NCBI RefSeq assembly: GCF_016907975.1
Contig: NZ_JAFBCY010000002.1
Span: 1,054,001-1,118,000 of the forward strand
Reading direction: 5' to 3'
Length of the DNA: 64,000 nt
Source of the DNA: Methylopila capsulata
Lineage (GTDB): Bacteria > Pseudomonadota > Alphaproteobacteria > Rhizobiales > Methylopilaceae
Notes under the pieces: model-generated
What the model was told of the DNA's origin: nothing
Database searches by the model: none
Seen by the model: only the letters and a program-made list of their open reading frames with translations
Part shown: one piece after another, positions 23,084-33,146 of the stretch
Layout of the letters: each line of letters begins with the position of its first letter
How positions within the stretch are numbered: the stretch's first letter is position 1
Made by a program: the position numbers and the translations under genes

Positions 23084-25483
23084 ATGGCGGTGGGGCAGGC
23101 GGTAGATCGGCGGCTCGCGTCGCTGCGGGAGCTCGAGCGCAAGGCGCTCTGGCTCGCGACATGGACGATCCACAACGCCAACCATCGGCGTCCGTCGGAC
23201 GGGCTGAAGGTCGGCGGCCATCAGGCGTCCTCGGCGTCGCTCGCGACGATTATGACGGCGCTCTACTTCGCCGCGCTGCGCCCCGAGGATCGGGTCGCGG
23301 TGAAGCCGCACGCGAGCCCGGTGTTCCACGCGATCCAATATCTGTTCGGACACCAGACCCGCGAGAAGCTGGAGGCGTTCCGCGCCTTCGGCGGCGCGCA
23401 GTCCTATCCCTCACGCACCAAGGACGTGGACGACGTCGACTTCTCCACCGGCTCGGTCGGCCTCGGCGCCGCGGCCACGGTGTTCGCCTCGCTGACGCAG
23501 GACTACCTGCGCGCCAAGGGGCTGGGGACCGAATGGCCGGAGGGCCGGATGATCGCGCTGGTCGGCGACGCGGAGCTCGATGAGGGCAACATCTTCGAGT
23601 GCCTGCTCGAGGGTTGGAAGCACGGGCTCCGGAACTGCTGGTGGATCATCGACTACAATCGCCAGAGTCTCGACGCGGTGGTGCGCGAGGGCCTCTACGA
23701 GCGCATCTCGGCGCTGTTCGAAGGCCTCGGCTGGGACGTGGTCGTGCTGAAGTACGGCCGCCTGCTGGAGGAGGCCTTCGCGGAGCCCGGCGGCGGGAAA
23801 CTCCGCGACTGGATCGACCGCTGCCCGAACCAGCTGTTCTCGGCGCTGTCGTTCCAGGGCGGCGCGGCCTGGCGCAAGCGTCTGCTGGACGAGATCGGCG
23901 ACCAGGGCGCGGTCACGGCCCTCATCGAGCGGCGCTCCGACGCCGAGCTCGCGGCGCTGATGACGAATCTCGCCGGCCACGACCTGCCGACGCTGCTGGA
24001 GGCCTTCGAGCGGATCGACCACGACCGGCCGGTCTGCTTCCTCGCCTACACCATCAAGGGCTACGGGCTGCCGCTCGCCGGCCATAAGGACAACCATTCC
24101 GGTCTGATGACGCCGGCCCAGATGGCGACTTTACGCCAGTCCATGGGCGTGCGCGAAGGCCGGGAGTGGGACCTGTTCGAGGGCCTGTCGATCCCGCCCG
24201 ACGAGCTGCAGGCCTTCCTCAAGAGCGTCCCCTTCGTCGCGCAGGGCCGCCGCCGCTACGACGGCGCGAAGCTTCCGGCGCCGGCCCGGCTCGAGGCCGA
24301 CATTCCGGCGGAGACCTCGACCCAGGCGGCGTTCGGCCGGCTGCTGGACGGGCTCGCGAAAGGCGACACCGCCCTCGCCGCGCGCATCGTCACCACCTCG
24401 CCGGACGTGACCGTCTCCACCAACCTCGGGCCCTGGGTGAACCGTCGCGGCCTGTTCGCCCGCGAGAGCATGGCGGATCTGTTCCGCGAGGAGCGCATCG
24501 CCTCGGCGCAGAAGTGGGAGTTCGGGCCGAAGGGCCAGCATCTCGAGCTCGGCATCGCCGAGATGAACCTGTTTCTGGCGCTTGGCGCCTTGGGACTGTC
24601 GCACTCCCTGTTCGGCGAGCGGCTGATCCCGGTCGGCACGCTCTACGATCCCTTCATCGCCCGCGGCCTCGATGCGCTGATCTACGCCTGCTACCAGGAC
24701 GCGCGCTTCATTCTGGCGGCGACGCCCTCGGGGGTGACGCTCGCGCCGGAGGGCGGCGCGCACCAGTCGATCGCGACCCCGCTGATCGGCCTCGCGCAGG
24801 ACGGGCTCGCGAGCTTCGAGCCGGCCTACGCCGACGAACTCGCCGCGATCCTCGCTTTCGCCTTCGACTACGTGCAGCGCGACGGCAAGTCCGGCGTGGC
24901 GGACTGGGAGCGTGAGGAGACCGGCGGCTCGGTGTACCTCCGGCTCTCCACCCGAATGCTGGAGCAGCCGCAGCGGACGATGACGCCGGAGCTCGCGGGC
25001 GAGATCGTCGATGGCGCGTACTGGTGGCGCGAGCCCGGCCCGAACTGCGAGGTGGTGATCGCCTACCAGGGCGTGGTCGCGAAGGAGGCGATCGAGGCCG
25101 TGGGCCTGATCGCCGGCGATCGTCGCGACGTCGGCCTGCTGGCCGTCACTTCGGCCGACCGGCTGATGGCGGGCTGGACCGCCGCCCAGCGGGCGCGCGA
25201 GCGCGGGGTCGCGCAGGCGTCGTCCTTGGCGGAAAGGTTGCTTGGCCGCCTACCGCGCCATTGCGCGCTGGTGACGGTGATCGACGGCCATCCGGCGACG
25301 CTTGGCTGGCTCGGGTCGGTCTGCGGCCATCGGGTAAGGGCGCTCGGCGTCGAGCATTTCGGCCAGACCGGAACCATCGCCGACCTCTACCGCCACTTCG
25401 GCATCGACGCGCAGGGCCTCGTCCGGGCGGCGGAGGGGCTCGCGCCCGGCCGGCCCCTGCGGCATCTGACGGCCCTGGGGTGA
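23084..25483 (+). CDS. Transketolase-like / homodimeric pyruvate dehydrogenase E1 (AceE-like) enzyme
   Basis: 799 residues. A thiamine-diphosphate enzyme of the AceE/COG2609 type. The N-terminal part has RRPSDGLKVGGHQASSASL and SPVFHAIQYLFG. The ThDP/Mg motif is VGDAELDEGNIFECLLEG, followed by CWWIIDYNRQSLD. The middle domain has LTLAPEGGAHQS-type sequence and a C-terminal transketolase fold (GHRVRALGVEHFGQTGTI). E. coli AceE is about 887 residues. No E2 or E3 gene is adjacent, so it may not belong to a standard PDH complex. The substrate (pyruvate or another 2-keto acid) is not provable. It converges on the L,D-transpeptidase gene. Confidence 0.85.
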   Translation: MAVGQAVDRRLASLRELERKALWLATWTIHNANHRRPSDGLKVGGHQASSASLATIMTALYFAALRPEDRVAVKPHASPVFHAIQYLFGHQTREKLEAFRAFGGAQSYPSRTKDVDDVDFSTGSVGLGAAATVFASLTQDYLRAKGLGTEWPEGRMIALVGDAELDEGNIFECLLEGWKHGLRNCWWIIDYNRQSLDAVVREGLYERISALFEGLGWDVVVLKYGRLLEEAFAEPGGGKLRDWIDRCPNQLFSALSFQGGAAWRKRLLDEIGDQGAVTALIERRSDAELAALMTNLAGHDLPTLLEAFERIDHDRPVCFLAYTIKGYGLPLAGHKDNHSGLMTPAQMATLRQSMGVREGREWDLFEGLSIPPDELQAFLKSVPFVAQGRRRYDGAKLPAPARLEADIPAETSTQAAFGRLLDGLAKGDTALAARIVTTSPDVTVSTNLGPWVNRRGLFARESMADLFREERIASAQKWEFGPKGQHLELGIAEMNLFLALGALGLSHSLFGERLIPVGTLYDPFIARGLDALIYACYQDARFILAATPSGVTLAPEGGAHQSIATPLIGLAQDGLASFEPAYADELAAILAFAFDYVQRDGKSGVADWEREETGGSVYLRLSTRMLEQPQRTMTPELAGEIVDGAYWWREPGPNCEVVIAYQGVVAKEAIEAVGLIAGDRRDVGLLAVTSADRLMAGWTAAQRARERGVAQASSLAERLLGRLPRHCALVTVIDGHPATLGWLGSVCGHRVRALGVEHFGQTGTIADLYRHFGIDAQGLVRAAEGLAPGRPLRHLTALG

Positions 25484-25499
25484 GGCCGTCGCGGCGCCG

Positions 25500-26021
25500 T
25501 CAGGGGACCACGACGACCTTGCCGCCTACGCGGACGCGCTCGTATAGGTCGACGATGTCCTCGTTGCGCATGCGAATGCAACCGTAGGACGCGTAGGTGC
25601 CGATCGACTTCGGGCGGTTGGTCCCATGGATCGCGTATTGGTCGCGGTCGAGCAGCAGCGCGCGCGGGCCCATGGGATTCCTGGGGCTGCCGCCGGGGAT
25701 CACGTCCGGCAGGTTCGGCTTGTCGCGGCGCACCTCCTCCGGAGGCGACCACGCCGGCTGGACGTACTTGCCCTTGATCCACGCGGAGCCGAACCACTGC
25801 TTGCCGGGCTTGCCGACGGCCACCCGGTAGCGCATCGCCCGGCCGTCGCCGCCGACGAGGTAGAGCGCGCGCTCGGCGTTGCGGACCACGATGGTGCCGG
25901 CGCTGTAGGCGTCGGTGTCGAACGGCACGATCTCGCGCGCTCGGGCCTCCAACGGCGGGCCGGCGACCGCCAGCGCGAACGCCCCAAGAGCGAGCCACCA
26001 CCTCTTCGCCATGCCACGCAC
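25500..26021 (-). CDS. L,D-transpeptidase, YkuD family
   Basis: 173 residues with an N-terminal signal peptide (RWWLALGAFALAVAGPPLEA, then RA). The YkuD domain is complete: IVVRNAERALYLVGG, RVAVGKPGKQWFG, and the active-site segment AIHGTNRPKSIGTYASYGCI with catalytic Cys and the upstream His. The usual SHGC is SYGC here, a common variant. These periplasmic enzymes form 3-3 peptidoglycan crosslinks or attach lipoproteins. Transcribed from the AT-rich region upstream. Confidence 0.92.
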   Translation of the reverse strand: MRGMAKRWWLALGAFALAVAGPPLEARAREIVPFDTDAYSAGTIVVRNAERALYLVGGDGRAMRYRVAVGKPGKQWFGSAWIKGKYVQPAWSPPEEVRRDKPNLPDVIPGGSPRNPMGPRALLLDRDQYAIHGTNRPKSIGTYASYGCIRMRNEDIVDLYERVRVGGKVVVVP

Positions 26022-26344
26022 CCGAGCAACCCGATCACCTTGAAGACGACTGCGCTATTAGACAGCGCATCTGGTTCACGGCCGCCTAACAACGTGTAGC
26101 GATCCTCTGCGGGCGCACAAAGGTCGCATTAACGTCCGCTGGAGATGATCTGTTGCTTAATAAGGATTGTTTTCCTTTAGATAGACACGAGGCGACCGGT
26201 GGTTGGGACTGAGTTCCAATTCTGGTCTTGGGCAAGTGCCCGGCGGCTCGCGGATGCGTCCGCCGGGCGGCCTTCAAGGCCCGGGTGCGGGCGTTTCCGG
26301 GCCCGGAGATCATGGCGCGCCGCCGGATGGCCGGCGCGAAGCCC
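26022..26344. other. 323-bp gap holding the L,D-transpeptidase promoter region and acs 3' end
   Basis: No gene. 26100-26220 is only about half GC. It contains the dyad AAGGA-TTGTTT-TCCTT (26162-26177) and TTAA/TAAT clusters. Nearer acs there is a 9-bp dyad GCCCGGCGG (26238-26246) with CCGCCGGGC (26260-26268), which may end acs transcription although no T-run follows. Confidence 0.4.
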
Positions 26345-28300
26345 TCAGGCCGCCTGGCTCTTCGCCTTGTTCTGGCGCTGGTCGATCAGGTCCTCGACGA
26401 CGCCGGGGTCGGCGAGCGTCGAGGTGTCGCCCAGCGCCCCGAAGTCGTCCTCGGCGATCTTGCGCAGGATGCGGCGCATGATCTTGCCGGACCGGGTCTT
26501 GGGCAGGCCGGGCGCGAACTGGATCAGGTCCGGCGCCGCGATCGGGCCGATGTCCTTGCGCACCCAGGCGACCAGCTCCTTACGGAGCGCGTCGTCGCCC
26601 TCCACGCCGCTGTTGAGCGTCACGTAGGCATAGATGCCCTGGCCCTTGACGTCGTGCGGGTAGCCGACGACCGCGGCCTCAGCCACCTTCTCGTGCGCCA
26701 CCAGCGAGCTCTCGACCTCGGCGGTGCCCATGCGGTGGCCGGAGACGTTGATCACGTCGTCGACGCGGCCGGTGATCCAGTAGTAGCCGTCTGCGTCGCG
26801 CCGGCAGCCGTCGCCGGTGAAGTACTTGTTGGGGTAGGTCGAGAAATAGGTGTCCTCGAAGCGCTTGTGGTCGCCGTAGACCGTGCGCATCTGGCCGGGC
26901 CAGGAGTCTGCGATCACGAGGTTGCCCTCGGCGGCGCCCTCCAGGACCTTGCCTTCGGCGTCGACCAGCTCCGGCTTCACGCCGAAGAACGGCTTGGTCG
27001 CGGAGCCTGGCTTGAGGTCGGTCGCGCCGGGCAGCGGCGTGATCAGGATGCCGCCGGTCTCGGTCTGCCACCAAGTGTCGACGATCGGGCAGCGGCTGTC
27101 GCCGACGACCCGGTAGTACCACTCCCAGGCCTCGGGGTTGATCGGCTCGCCGACGGAGCCGAGCAGGCGCAGCGAGGCCCGCGAGGTCTTCTTCACCGGC
27201 TCCTCGCCGCCGCCCATCAGGGCGCGGATCGCGGTCGGCGCGGTATAGAAGATGTTGACCTTGTGCTTGTCGACCACCTCCCAGAACCGGGACGTGGAGG
27301 GATAGTTCGGCACGCCCTCGAACATCAGCGTGGTCGCGCCGTTCGCGAGCGGGCCGTAGACGATGTAAGAGTGGCCCGTCACCCAGCCGACGTCCGCCGT
27401 ACACCAGTAGATGTCGCCGTCGTGGTAGTCGAAGATCAGCTGGTGCGTGTAGGACGCGTAGACGAGATAGCCGCCGGTGGTGTGCAGCACGCCCTTCGGC
27501 TGACCGGTGGAGCCGGAGGTGTAGAGGATGAACAGCGGATCCTCCGCGTTCATGGCCTCGGGCTCATGCTCCGGCGACGCCTCCGCGACCGCGTCCTCGT
27601 AGCGAATGTCGCGGCCTTCGGTCCAGGCCACGTCGGCGCCGGTGCGGGTGACCACGAAGACCGTGTCGACGCCGCCGACCTTGGCGATCGCCGCGTCCGT
27701 GTTCGCCTTCAGCGGCACCTTACGGCCGCCGCGCAGGCCTTCGTCTGCGGTGATGACGACCTTCGAGGCGCAGCCCTCGATGCGGCTCGCCAGGCTGTCC
27801 GGGGAGAAACCGCCGAACACGATGGAGTGCACCGCGCCGATGCGGGCGCAGGCGAGCATGGCGTAGGCCGCCTCGGGGATCATCGGCAGGTAGATCGTGA
27901 CGCGATCGCCCTTCTTCACGCCGCGGCTCTTCAGGGCGTTCGCGAAGCGACAGACCTGCTCGTGCAGCTCGCGGTAGGTGATCGCCTTGGAGTCCTTCGG
28001 ATCGTCGCCCTCCCAGAGGATCGCGACCTGGTCGCCGCGAGTCGCGAGATGCCGGTCGACGCAGTTGGCGGCGACGTTGAGCGCGCCGTCCTCGTACCAT
28101 TTGATGGAGACGTTCCCGGGCGCGTAGGAGACGTTCTTCACCTTGGTGAACGGCGTGATCCAGTTGAGCCGCTTGCCGACCTCGCCCCAGAAGCCGTCGG
28201 GATCCTGGATCGAGCGGGCGTAGTCCGCGTCGTACTTCGCGGCGTCCACATGGGCGCGCGTCGCCCACTCCTGAGGAACGGGGTGCAGTTTCTCGGACAT
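26345..28300 (-). CDS. acs: Acetyl-coenzyme A synthetase
   Basis: 651 residues, standard length. It activates acetate with ATP and CoA to acetyl-CoA. The start at ATG 28300 has GGAGG 9 bases away; the longer frame to 28366 is rejected. AMP-binding motif [51 protein letters not shown], and the acetylation-site motif [15 protein letters not shown] are all present. Acs activity is usually shut off by acetylation of the Lys in SGKIMRR. It is monocistronic by spacing. Confidence 0.96.
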   Translation of the reverse strand: MSEKLHPVPQEWATRAHVDAAKYDADYARSIQDPDGFWGEVGKRLNWITPFTKVKNVSYAPGNVSIKWYEDGALNVAANCVDRHLATRGDQVAILWEGDDPKDSKAITYRELHEQVCRFANALKSRGVKKGDRVTIYLPMIPEAAYAMLACARIGAVHSIVFGGFSPDSLASRIEGCASKVVITADEGLRGGRKVPLKANTDAAIAKVGGVDTVFVVTRTGADVAWTEGRDIRYEDAVAEASPEHEPEAMNAEDPLFILYTSGSTGQPKGVLHTTGGYLVYASYTHQLIFDYHDGDIYWCTADVGWVTGHSYIVYGPLANGATTLMFEGVPNYPSTSRFWEVVDKHKVNIFYTAPTAIRALMGGGEEPVKKTSRASLRLLGSVGEPINPEAWEWYYRVVGDSRCPIVDTWWQTETGGILITPLPGATDLKPGSATKPFFGVKPELVDAEGKVLEGAAEGNLVIADSWPGQMRTVYGDHKRFEDTYFSTYPNKYFTGDGCRRDADGYYWITGRVDDVINVSGHRMGTAEVESSLVAHEKVAEAAVVGYPHDVKGQGIYAYVTLNSGVEGDDALRKELVAWVRKDIGPIAAPDLIQFAPGLPKTRSGKIMRRILRKIAEDDFGALGDTSTLADPGVVEDLIDQRQNKAKSQAA

Positions 28301-28519
28301 GTCGCTCGCCTCCCGGGCGTCGGTTCCGCCCGCTCGTGACCGCGGCGGGCTTTGCTCATGCGCCACCTTATGCTGCGGCGCCGCGCCGCCTCAAGCGGCT
28401 CACGGCTTGTACTTTGCGCGCAGACGGGGGGGCGCCTGACCATGAGTAGGTCAAGGCTTTGTGCGGCAAAGCTGGTGGCGACGCCGGGAGCGCGCCTGAC
28501 GGAGACTTGATGCGGGGCC

Positions 28520-30940
28520 TCAGCCCCGCAGGGTCGCGCCCGTGGCCTTGGCGACCTGGGCGACGATGCGGGCGGAAATCTCCTCGATTTCGGCGTCCGT
28601 CAGCGTCTTCTCGCGCGGCTGGAGCGTGACGGCGAGGCCGAGCGAGACCTTGCCCTCCGGCACGCCGGGTCCTTCGTAGCGGTCGAACAGGTCGACGCGG
28701 GTCACGAGCTTCCGCTCCGCGGCCTGCGCCGCGCGGATCAGCTCGCCTGCGGCCACGTCGCGGTCCACCACGAAGGCGAAGTCGCGGGAGAGCGGCTGGA
28801 AGGCCGAGCCTTCGAAAGGCGGCTTCGCCCGCGTCGGCTTCGCCTTTGGCTGCGGCAGCGCGTCGAGGATGAGCTCGAAGCCGACCAGCGGGCCGGACAC
28901 GCCGAGCGCCGCCAGGGTGCGGGGGTGCAGCTCGCCGAAGGCGCCGAGCACGACCTTGGGGCCGAGCTGCAGCGCAGCCGAACGTCCGGGATGGAACCAT
29001 GCCGGCGCGGACCCTTGCGCGATCTGCACGGCCGAGGCCTGCAGCCCGAGGCTCGCGAGCACGGCGAGGGCGTCGCCCTTGGCGTCGAAGGCGTCGACCG
29101 CCGCGGTCGGTTCGCCCCACTGGCGGCCGGCGCCGCGCGCCTTGGCGGTCCCGCGCCGGAGGCCGGTCGCGGCGATCTTCTGGTCCTCGGGACGGTCGCC
29201 CCAGAACACCTGCCCAACCTCGAACAAGGCGACGTCGGGCAGGCCGCGATCGGCGTTGCGCTGGGCGGCCGCGATCAGGCCGGGCAGCAGGCTTGGGCGC
29301 ATGTCGGAGAGGTCGGCGGCGATCGGGTTGGCGAGCGCAAGCTCCGGCTTCGATCCGCCGAAGCCGTCGGCCTGCGCCTTGGAGACGAAGGACCAGGTCA
29401 CGGCCTCCACCATGCCGCGGGCCGCGAGCGTCCGACGCGCGGTGCGGGCGCGGCGCTGCACGGGGCTGAGCTTCGCTCCGCCCACGCTGGCGCCGGCCGG
29501 CAGCGGCGTCGCCTGCACGCGGTCGAGCCCGATGATCCGCACCACCTCCTCGACGATGTCGGCCTTGCCCGACACGTCCGGACGCCAGCTCGGCACCGCG
29601 ACCTTCAGCAGCTCGCCCTGGCCGGTGACCCAGAAACCGAGCCGGTGGAGCGGGACCTTGACCTCGGCCGGGGTGACGGCGAGGCCGGCGAGGCGCTTCA
29701 CCTCGGAGACGGGGAACTCGAGGATCAGATCGCGCTCGACCACCTCGCCGGCGGTGACGATCTCGGAGGCCTCGCCGCCGCAGATGTCGATGATGAGCTG
29801 GGTCGCAAGCTCCAGCCCGGGCAGGGCGAAGGCCGGGTCGACGCCACGCTCGAAGCGGTGGCGGGCGTCGGAGTGCACGTTGAGCGACCGGCCGGTGCGG
29901 GCGATGTTGAGCGCGTCCCACAGCGCGCTCTCGACCAGCACGTCGGTGGTCGAGGCGTCGCAGCCGGTCGCCGCGCCGCCCATGACGCCGGCGATCGACT
30001 GGACGCCGCCGTCGTCGGCGATGACGCACATGGTCTCGTCGAGCGCGTAGGTCTTGCCGTCGAGCGCGACGACGCTCTCGCCGGCCCGCGCGCGGCGGAC
30101 GACGAGGTCGCCCCTCACCTTGGCGGCGTCGAACACATGCAGGGGACGGCCGCGGTCGAAGGTCAGGTAGTTGGTGACGTCGACGAGCGCGTTGATCGGC
30201 TTCTGGCCGATGCTCTTCAGCTTGCGCTGCAGCCACTCGGGCGAGGGCCCGTTCCTGACGCCGCGCACCAGGCGCAGCGCGAAGAACGGCGACAGCGGCT
30301 CGGCGTCGCCGAAGTCGAAGCGCACGGCGGTCGGGCAGGGGAACGCGCCCCGGACGGTGCGGGCCGGCGGCTCGATCAGCTCGCCGATCTCAGCCGCGGC
30401 GAGATCGCGGGCGACGCCGTGGACGCCGAGGCAGTCCGGCCGGTTCGGCGTGACGGCGATCTCGATGACCGGGTCGTCGAGGCCGACAAGCGGCGCGAAG
30501 GGGCGGCCGACGGGCGCGTCGGCGGGCAGCTCCATGATGCCGTCGTGCTCGTCGCCCAGGCCCAGCTCGCGCGAGGAGCACAGCATGCCGCCGGAGGCGA
30601 CGCCGCGGATTTCGGAGGCGCCGAGCTTGACGCCGGACGCGGGGATCACCGTGCCGGGCGCGGCGAACACCACCTTTAGCCCCGCGCGCGCGTTCGGCGC
30701 CCCGCAGACCACCTGCAGCGGCGCGCCCTTGCCGACGTCGACGGAGCAGACCTGCAGCTTGTCCGCGTTCGGATGGCGCTGGGCGTCGAGGATGTGGCCG
30801 ACCACGAAGGCCGAGAGGTCGCCCGCCTTGTCCTCGACATGCTCGACCTCGAGCCCGACGCGGGTCAGCGTCTCGGTGACGGCGACCAGATCGGCGTCGC
30901 CGGCGAGATGCTCTTTCAGCCAGGAGAGGGAGAATTTCAT
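28520..30940 (-). CDS. pheT: Phenylalanyl-tRNA synthetase beta subunit
   Basis: 806 residues, full length. Pairs with PheS as an alpha2-beta2 enzyme that charges tRNA-Phe. It opens MKFSLSWLKEHLAGD. The B2 tRNA-binding domain (VVGHILDAQRHPNADKLQVC) and B3/B4 editing region (NRPDCLGVHGVARDLAAAEI) are followed by the B5 domain and a C-terminal ferredoxin-like anticodon-binding domain (FQPLSRDFAFVVDRDVAAGE). It follows pheS on the same strand after 127 bp filled by a palindromic repeat. The stop codon sits in the loop of a 7-bp GC hairpin (28512-28529). Confidence 0.97.
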   Translation of the reverse strand: MKFSLSWLKEHLAGDADLVAVTETLTRVGLEVEHVEDKAGDLSAFVVGHILDAQRHPNADKLQVCSVDVGKGAPLQVVCGAPNARAGLKVVFAAPGTVIPASGVKLGASEIRGVASGGMLCSSRELGLGDEHDGIMELPADAPVGRPFAPLVGLDDPVIEIAVTPNRPDCLGVHGVARDLAAAEIGELIEPPARTVRGAFPCPTAVRFDFGDAEPLSPFFALRLVRGVRNGPSPEWLQRKLKSIGQKPINALVDVTNYLTFDRGRPLHVFDAAKVRGDLVVRRARAGESVVALDGKTYALDETMCVIADDGGVQSIAGVMGGAATGCDASTTDVLVESALWDALNIARTGRSLNVHSDARHRFERGVDPAFALPGLELATQLIIDICGGEASEIVTAGEVVERDLILEFPVSEVKRLAGLAVTPAEVKVPLHRLGFWVTGQGELLKVAVPSWRPDVSGKADIVEEVVRIIGLDRVQATPLPAGASVGGAKLSPVQRRARTARRTLAARGMVEAVTWSFVSKAQADGFGGSKPELALANPIAADLSDMRPSLLPGLIAAAQRNADRGLPDVALFEVGQVFWGDRPEDQKIAATGLRRGTAKARGAGRQWGEPTAAVDAFDAKGDALAVLASLGLQASAVQIAQGSAPAWFHPGRSAALQLGPKVVLGAFGELHPRTLAALGVSGPLVGFELILDALPQPKAKPTRAKPPFEGSAFQPLSRDFAFVVDRDVAAGELIRAAQAAERKLVTRVDLFDRYEGPGVPEGKVSLGLAVTLQPREKTLTDAEIEEISARIVAQVAKATGATLRG

Positions 30941-30958
30941 GTGGGTTGGCCCTCAGGG

Positions 30959-31063
30959 CGTCATCCCGGCCGAAGCGAAGCGCAGAGCCGGGATCGTCGT
31001 CAGAAAAAGGCGCCTTTCACGGCGAACGATCCCGGATCGGCCTTGCGGCCGTCCGGGATGACG
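30959..31063. repeat. CGTCATCCCGG-type palindromic repeat in the pheS-pheT gap
   Basis: Begins CGTCATCCCGGC, has GCCGGGATCGTCG, then AAAAAGGCGC, then ACGATCCCGGATCGGCC, TTGCGGCCGTCCGGGATGACG. Outer arms CGTCATCCCGG and CCGGGATGACG are inverted. It matches the element at 35662-35770. It occupies nearly the whole 127-bp gap inside a co-oriented operon. Confidence 0.8.
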
Positions 31064-31067
31064 CGCC

Positions 31068-32159
31068 CTACGAACTCAGCCCGCCCGCGAGCGTCGGGAA
31101 ATCAAGCGGACGGAAGCCGTAATGGCTGAGCCATCGGGCGTCCGCGGAGAACAGGTCGCGCAGGTCCGGCATGCCGTACTTCAGCATGGCGATGCGGTCG
31201 ATGCCCATGCCCCAGGCGAAGCCCTGGTAGACGTCCGGATCGACGCCGCAGTTGCGCAGCACGTTCGGGTGCACCATCCCGCAGCCCAGAATCTCGAGCC
31301 AGTCGTCGCCCTCGCCGATGCGGACCTCGTTGGGCAGCTTCCGGCAGCGGACGTCGACCTCCATCGAGGGCTCGGTGAAGGGGAAGAACGAAGGGCGGAA
31401 CCTGAGCTCGACCGAGGGCACCTCGAAGAAGGTCTTGAGGAACTCCTCGAGCACCCAGCGCAGGTGGCCGAGATGGGCCTCCTTGTCGATGACGAGGCCC
31501 TCGACCTGATGGAACATCGGCGTGTGCGTCTGGTCCATGTCGAAGCGGTAGGTGCGGCCGGGACAGATCACGCGGATCGGCGGTTGCGTGCTCCGCATGG
31601 TGCGCACCTGCACGGGGCTGGTGTGCGTGCGCAGCAGCAGACGCTCGCCGTCCGCCTTCTCGGGAAGGAAGAAGGTGTCGTGCATCTCGCGTGCAGGGTG
31701 GCCGACGGGGAAGTTCAGCGCGGTGAAGTTGAGCTCGTCGGTCTCGATGTCCGGACCTTCGGCGACCGAGAAGCCCATGGCGGAGAAGATCGCCGTGAGT
31801 TCGTCCATCACCTGACTGACCGGATGGATGCGGCCAGTCTCCAGACCGCCTTCGCGGACAGGCAGCGAGACGTCGAGACGCTCGGACGCGAGCCGGGCCT
31901 CGAGCGCGGCGTCGGCGAGCGCGGCCTTCTTGTCCGCCAGCGCAGACGCGACGCGGTCGCGCAACGCGTTGAGGGCAGGCCCGAAGGTCTTGCGCTCGTC
32001 CGGGCTCATGGCGCCCAGCGTCTTCAGCTTCTCGGAGACGGAGCCCTTCTTGCCGAGGGCGCCCACGCGCACGGCCTCGAGCGCCGCTTCGTCGGACGCG
32101 CCCGCGACCTGCGCCAGCACGTCGGCTTCGAGGGAGTTGAGGCTGTCGATGTCGGTCAT
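31068..32159 (-). CDS. pheS: Phenylalanyl-tRNA synthetase alpha subunit
   Basis: 363 residues. The N-terminal coiled-coil arm binds tRNA. The class II catalytic core has motif 1 ([20 protein letters not shown]), motif 2 ([20 protein letters not shown]) and motif 3 ([18 protein letters not shown]). The order rpmI-rplT-pheS-pheT on the minus strand is the classic translation cluster, but infC, which often precedes rpmI, is absent here. A structured repeat lies just upstream of pheS. Confidence 0.97.
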   Translation of the reverse strand: MTDIDSLNSLEADVLAQVAGASDEAALEAVRVGALGKKGSVSEKLKTLGAMSPDERKTFGPALNALRDRVASALADKKAALADAALEARLASERLDVSLPVREGGLETGRIHPVSQVMDELTAIFSAMGFSVAEGPDIETDELNFTALNFPVGHPAREMHDTFFLPEKADGERLLLRTHTSPVQVRTMRSTQPPIRVICPGRTYRFDMDQTHTPMFHQVEGLVIDKEAHLGHLRWVLEEFLKTFFEVPSVELRFRPSFFPFTEPSMEVDVRCRKLPNEVRIGEGDDWLEILGCGMVHPNVLRNCGVDPDVYQGFAWGMGIDRIAMLKYGMPDLRDLFSADARWLSHYGFRPLDFPTLAGGLSS

Positions 32160-32211
32160 GCGAGACGCCGCTTCCGTTCGGCCGGGTTCGTCGCCCGGGC
32201 CTGAAACGCAA

Positions 32212-32302
32212 CGTCATCCCCCGGCTTGTCCGGGGGATCCACCGGCGACGTGGAGTTTTACGGCTGCTGTGGATGCCCCGGACGCGCCGGGGCATGACGA
32301 CG
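32212..32302. repeat. CGTCAT...GACGACG intergenic repeat between pheS and rplT
   Basis: CGTCATCCCCCGGC TTGTCC GGGGGATCCACC, spacer of about 25 bases, then TGTGGATGCCCCGGAC, GCGCCGGGGCATGACGACG. Same plan as the copy at 36635-36722 but with the stem bases replaced by compensating G/C changes, so pairing is kept while the sequence differs. Confidence 0.8.
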
Positions 32303-32346
32303 AGCTTGGATCAGAAGGAGCGGCGCCGGACGGGCCGCCCCGAGGA

Positions 32347-32721
32347 TCACGCCGAGGCGGCTTCCTTCGGAAGCGCGTCCTTGGCCTTCAGCGCGATCGC
32401 GGCGAAGGCGGCGGGCTCGTGGATCGCGAGATCCGAGAGCACCTTGCGGTCGACTTCGATGCCCGCCTTGGCGAGGCCGTCGATGAAGCGCGAGTAGGTC
32501 AGGCCGTGCTCCCGGACCGCGGCGTTGATGCGCTGGATCCAGAGCGCGCGGAAAGTGCGCTTCTTGTTCTTGCGGTCGCGGTAGGCGTACTGCATCGACC
32601 GATCGACGGCAGCCTTCGCCGCGCGGATCGTGTTCTTGCGACGGCCGTAGAAGCCCTTCGCGGCGTCGAGCGTCTTCTTGTGCTTGGCGTGGGACGTAAC
32701 GCCCCGTTTAACGCGAGCCAT
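32347..32721 (-). CDS. rplT: 50S ribosomal protein L20
   Basis: 124 residues. The N-terminal extension is basic ([20 protein letters not shown], then [18 protein letters not shown]). The core is [47 protein letters not shown]. It binds 23S rRNA early in 50S assembly. It follows rpmI by 57 bp. The C-terminal tail [13 protein letters not shown] is slightly longer than in E. coli. Confidence 0.97.
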   Translation of the reverse strand: MARVKRGVTSHAKHKKTLDAAKGFYGRRKNTIRAAKAAVDRSMQYAYRDRKNKKRTFRALWIQRINAAVREHGLTYSRFIDGLAKAGIEVDRKVLSDLAIHEPAAFAAIALKAKDALPKEAASA

Positions 32722-32778
32722 GGTCTAAATCTCTCGTCTCAGGTGATCGGGATGAGCGCTGTGAACAGCGTCGACGCG

Positions 32779-32976
32779 TCAGCCGTAGGGCAGGAACGTC
32801 CGGACGATCCGCGCGTCTTGCGGGGTCAGGATGGTCGTGCCGCGCTGGTTGCGGATCTGCTTGTTGGTGCGCTTGATCATCCCGTGGCGCTTACCGGCCT
32901 GGGCGGAGATGACCTTGCCGGTCGCGGTGAAGCGGAAACGCTTCTTCGCCGCCGACTTGGACTTGATCTTGGGCAT
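32779..32976 (-). CDS. rpmI: 50S ribosomal protein L35
   Basis: 65 residues from ATG 32976 ([20 protein letters not shown]). Very basic; [19 protein letters not shown] is typical. The longer frame to 33099 is not protein-like and is rejected. First gene of rpmI-rplT. The gene before it on the same strand is a VirJ-like hydrolase, not infC. Confidence 0.97.
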   Translation of the reverse strand: MPKIKSKSAAKKRFRFTATGKVISAQAGKRHGMIKRTNKQIRNQRGTTILTPQDARIVRTFLPYG

Positions 32977-33146
32977 TTCGCTCTCCGAATGAGGAGAAGC
33001 CTCCGGCGATCGACCCGTCATCCTGGAGGGAGACCGGCCAAGCCCGAGGCTTCGAGCAGTTGAGGGGCGCGCCACGGCAGCCCATAACCGGCCGGGCACG
33101 CGCGGAAGCCGGGCTTATACGCGGGCTCCCGCTCGTTTGCAACGGC

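Noticed and set aside
28512-28529. GCGGGGC-CTCA-GCCCCGC hairpin at the pheT stop as a terminator
   Set aside because: No T-run follows on the minus strand; kept only as a note under pheT.
28925-30679. Plus-strand frame opposite pheT
   Set aside because: Shadow of pheT codons; His/Asp/Arg-rich with no known motif.
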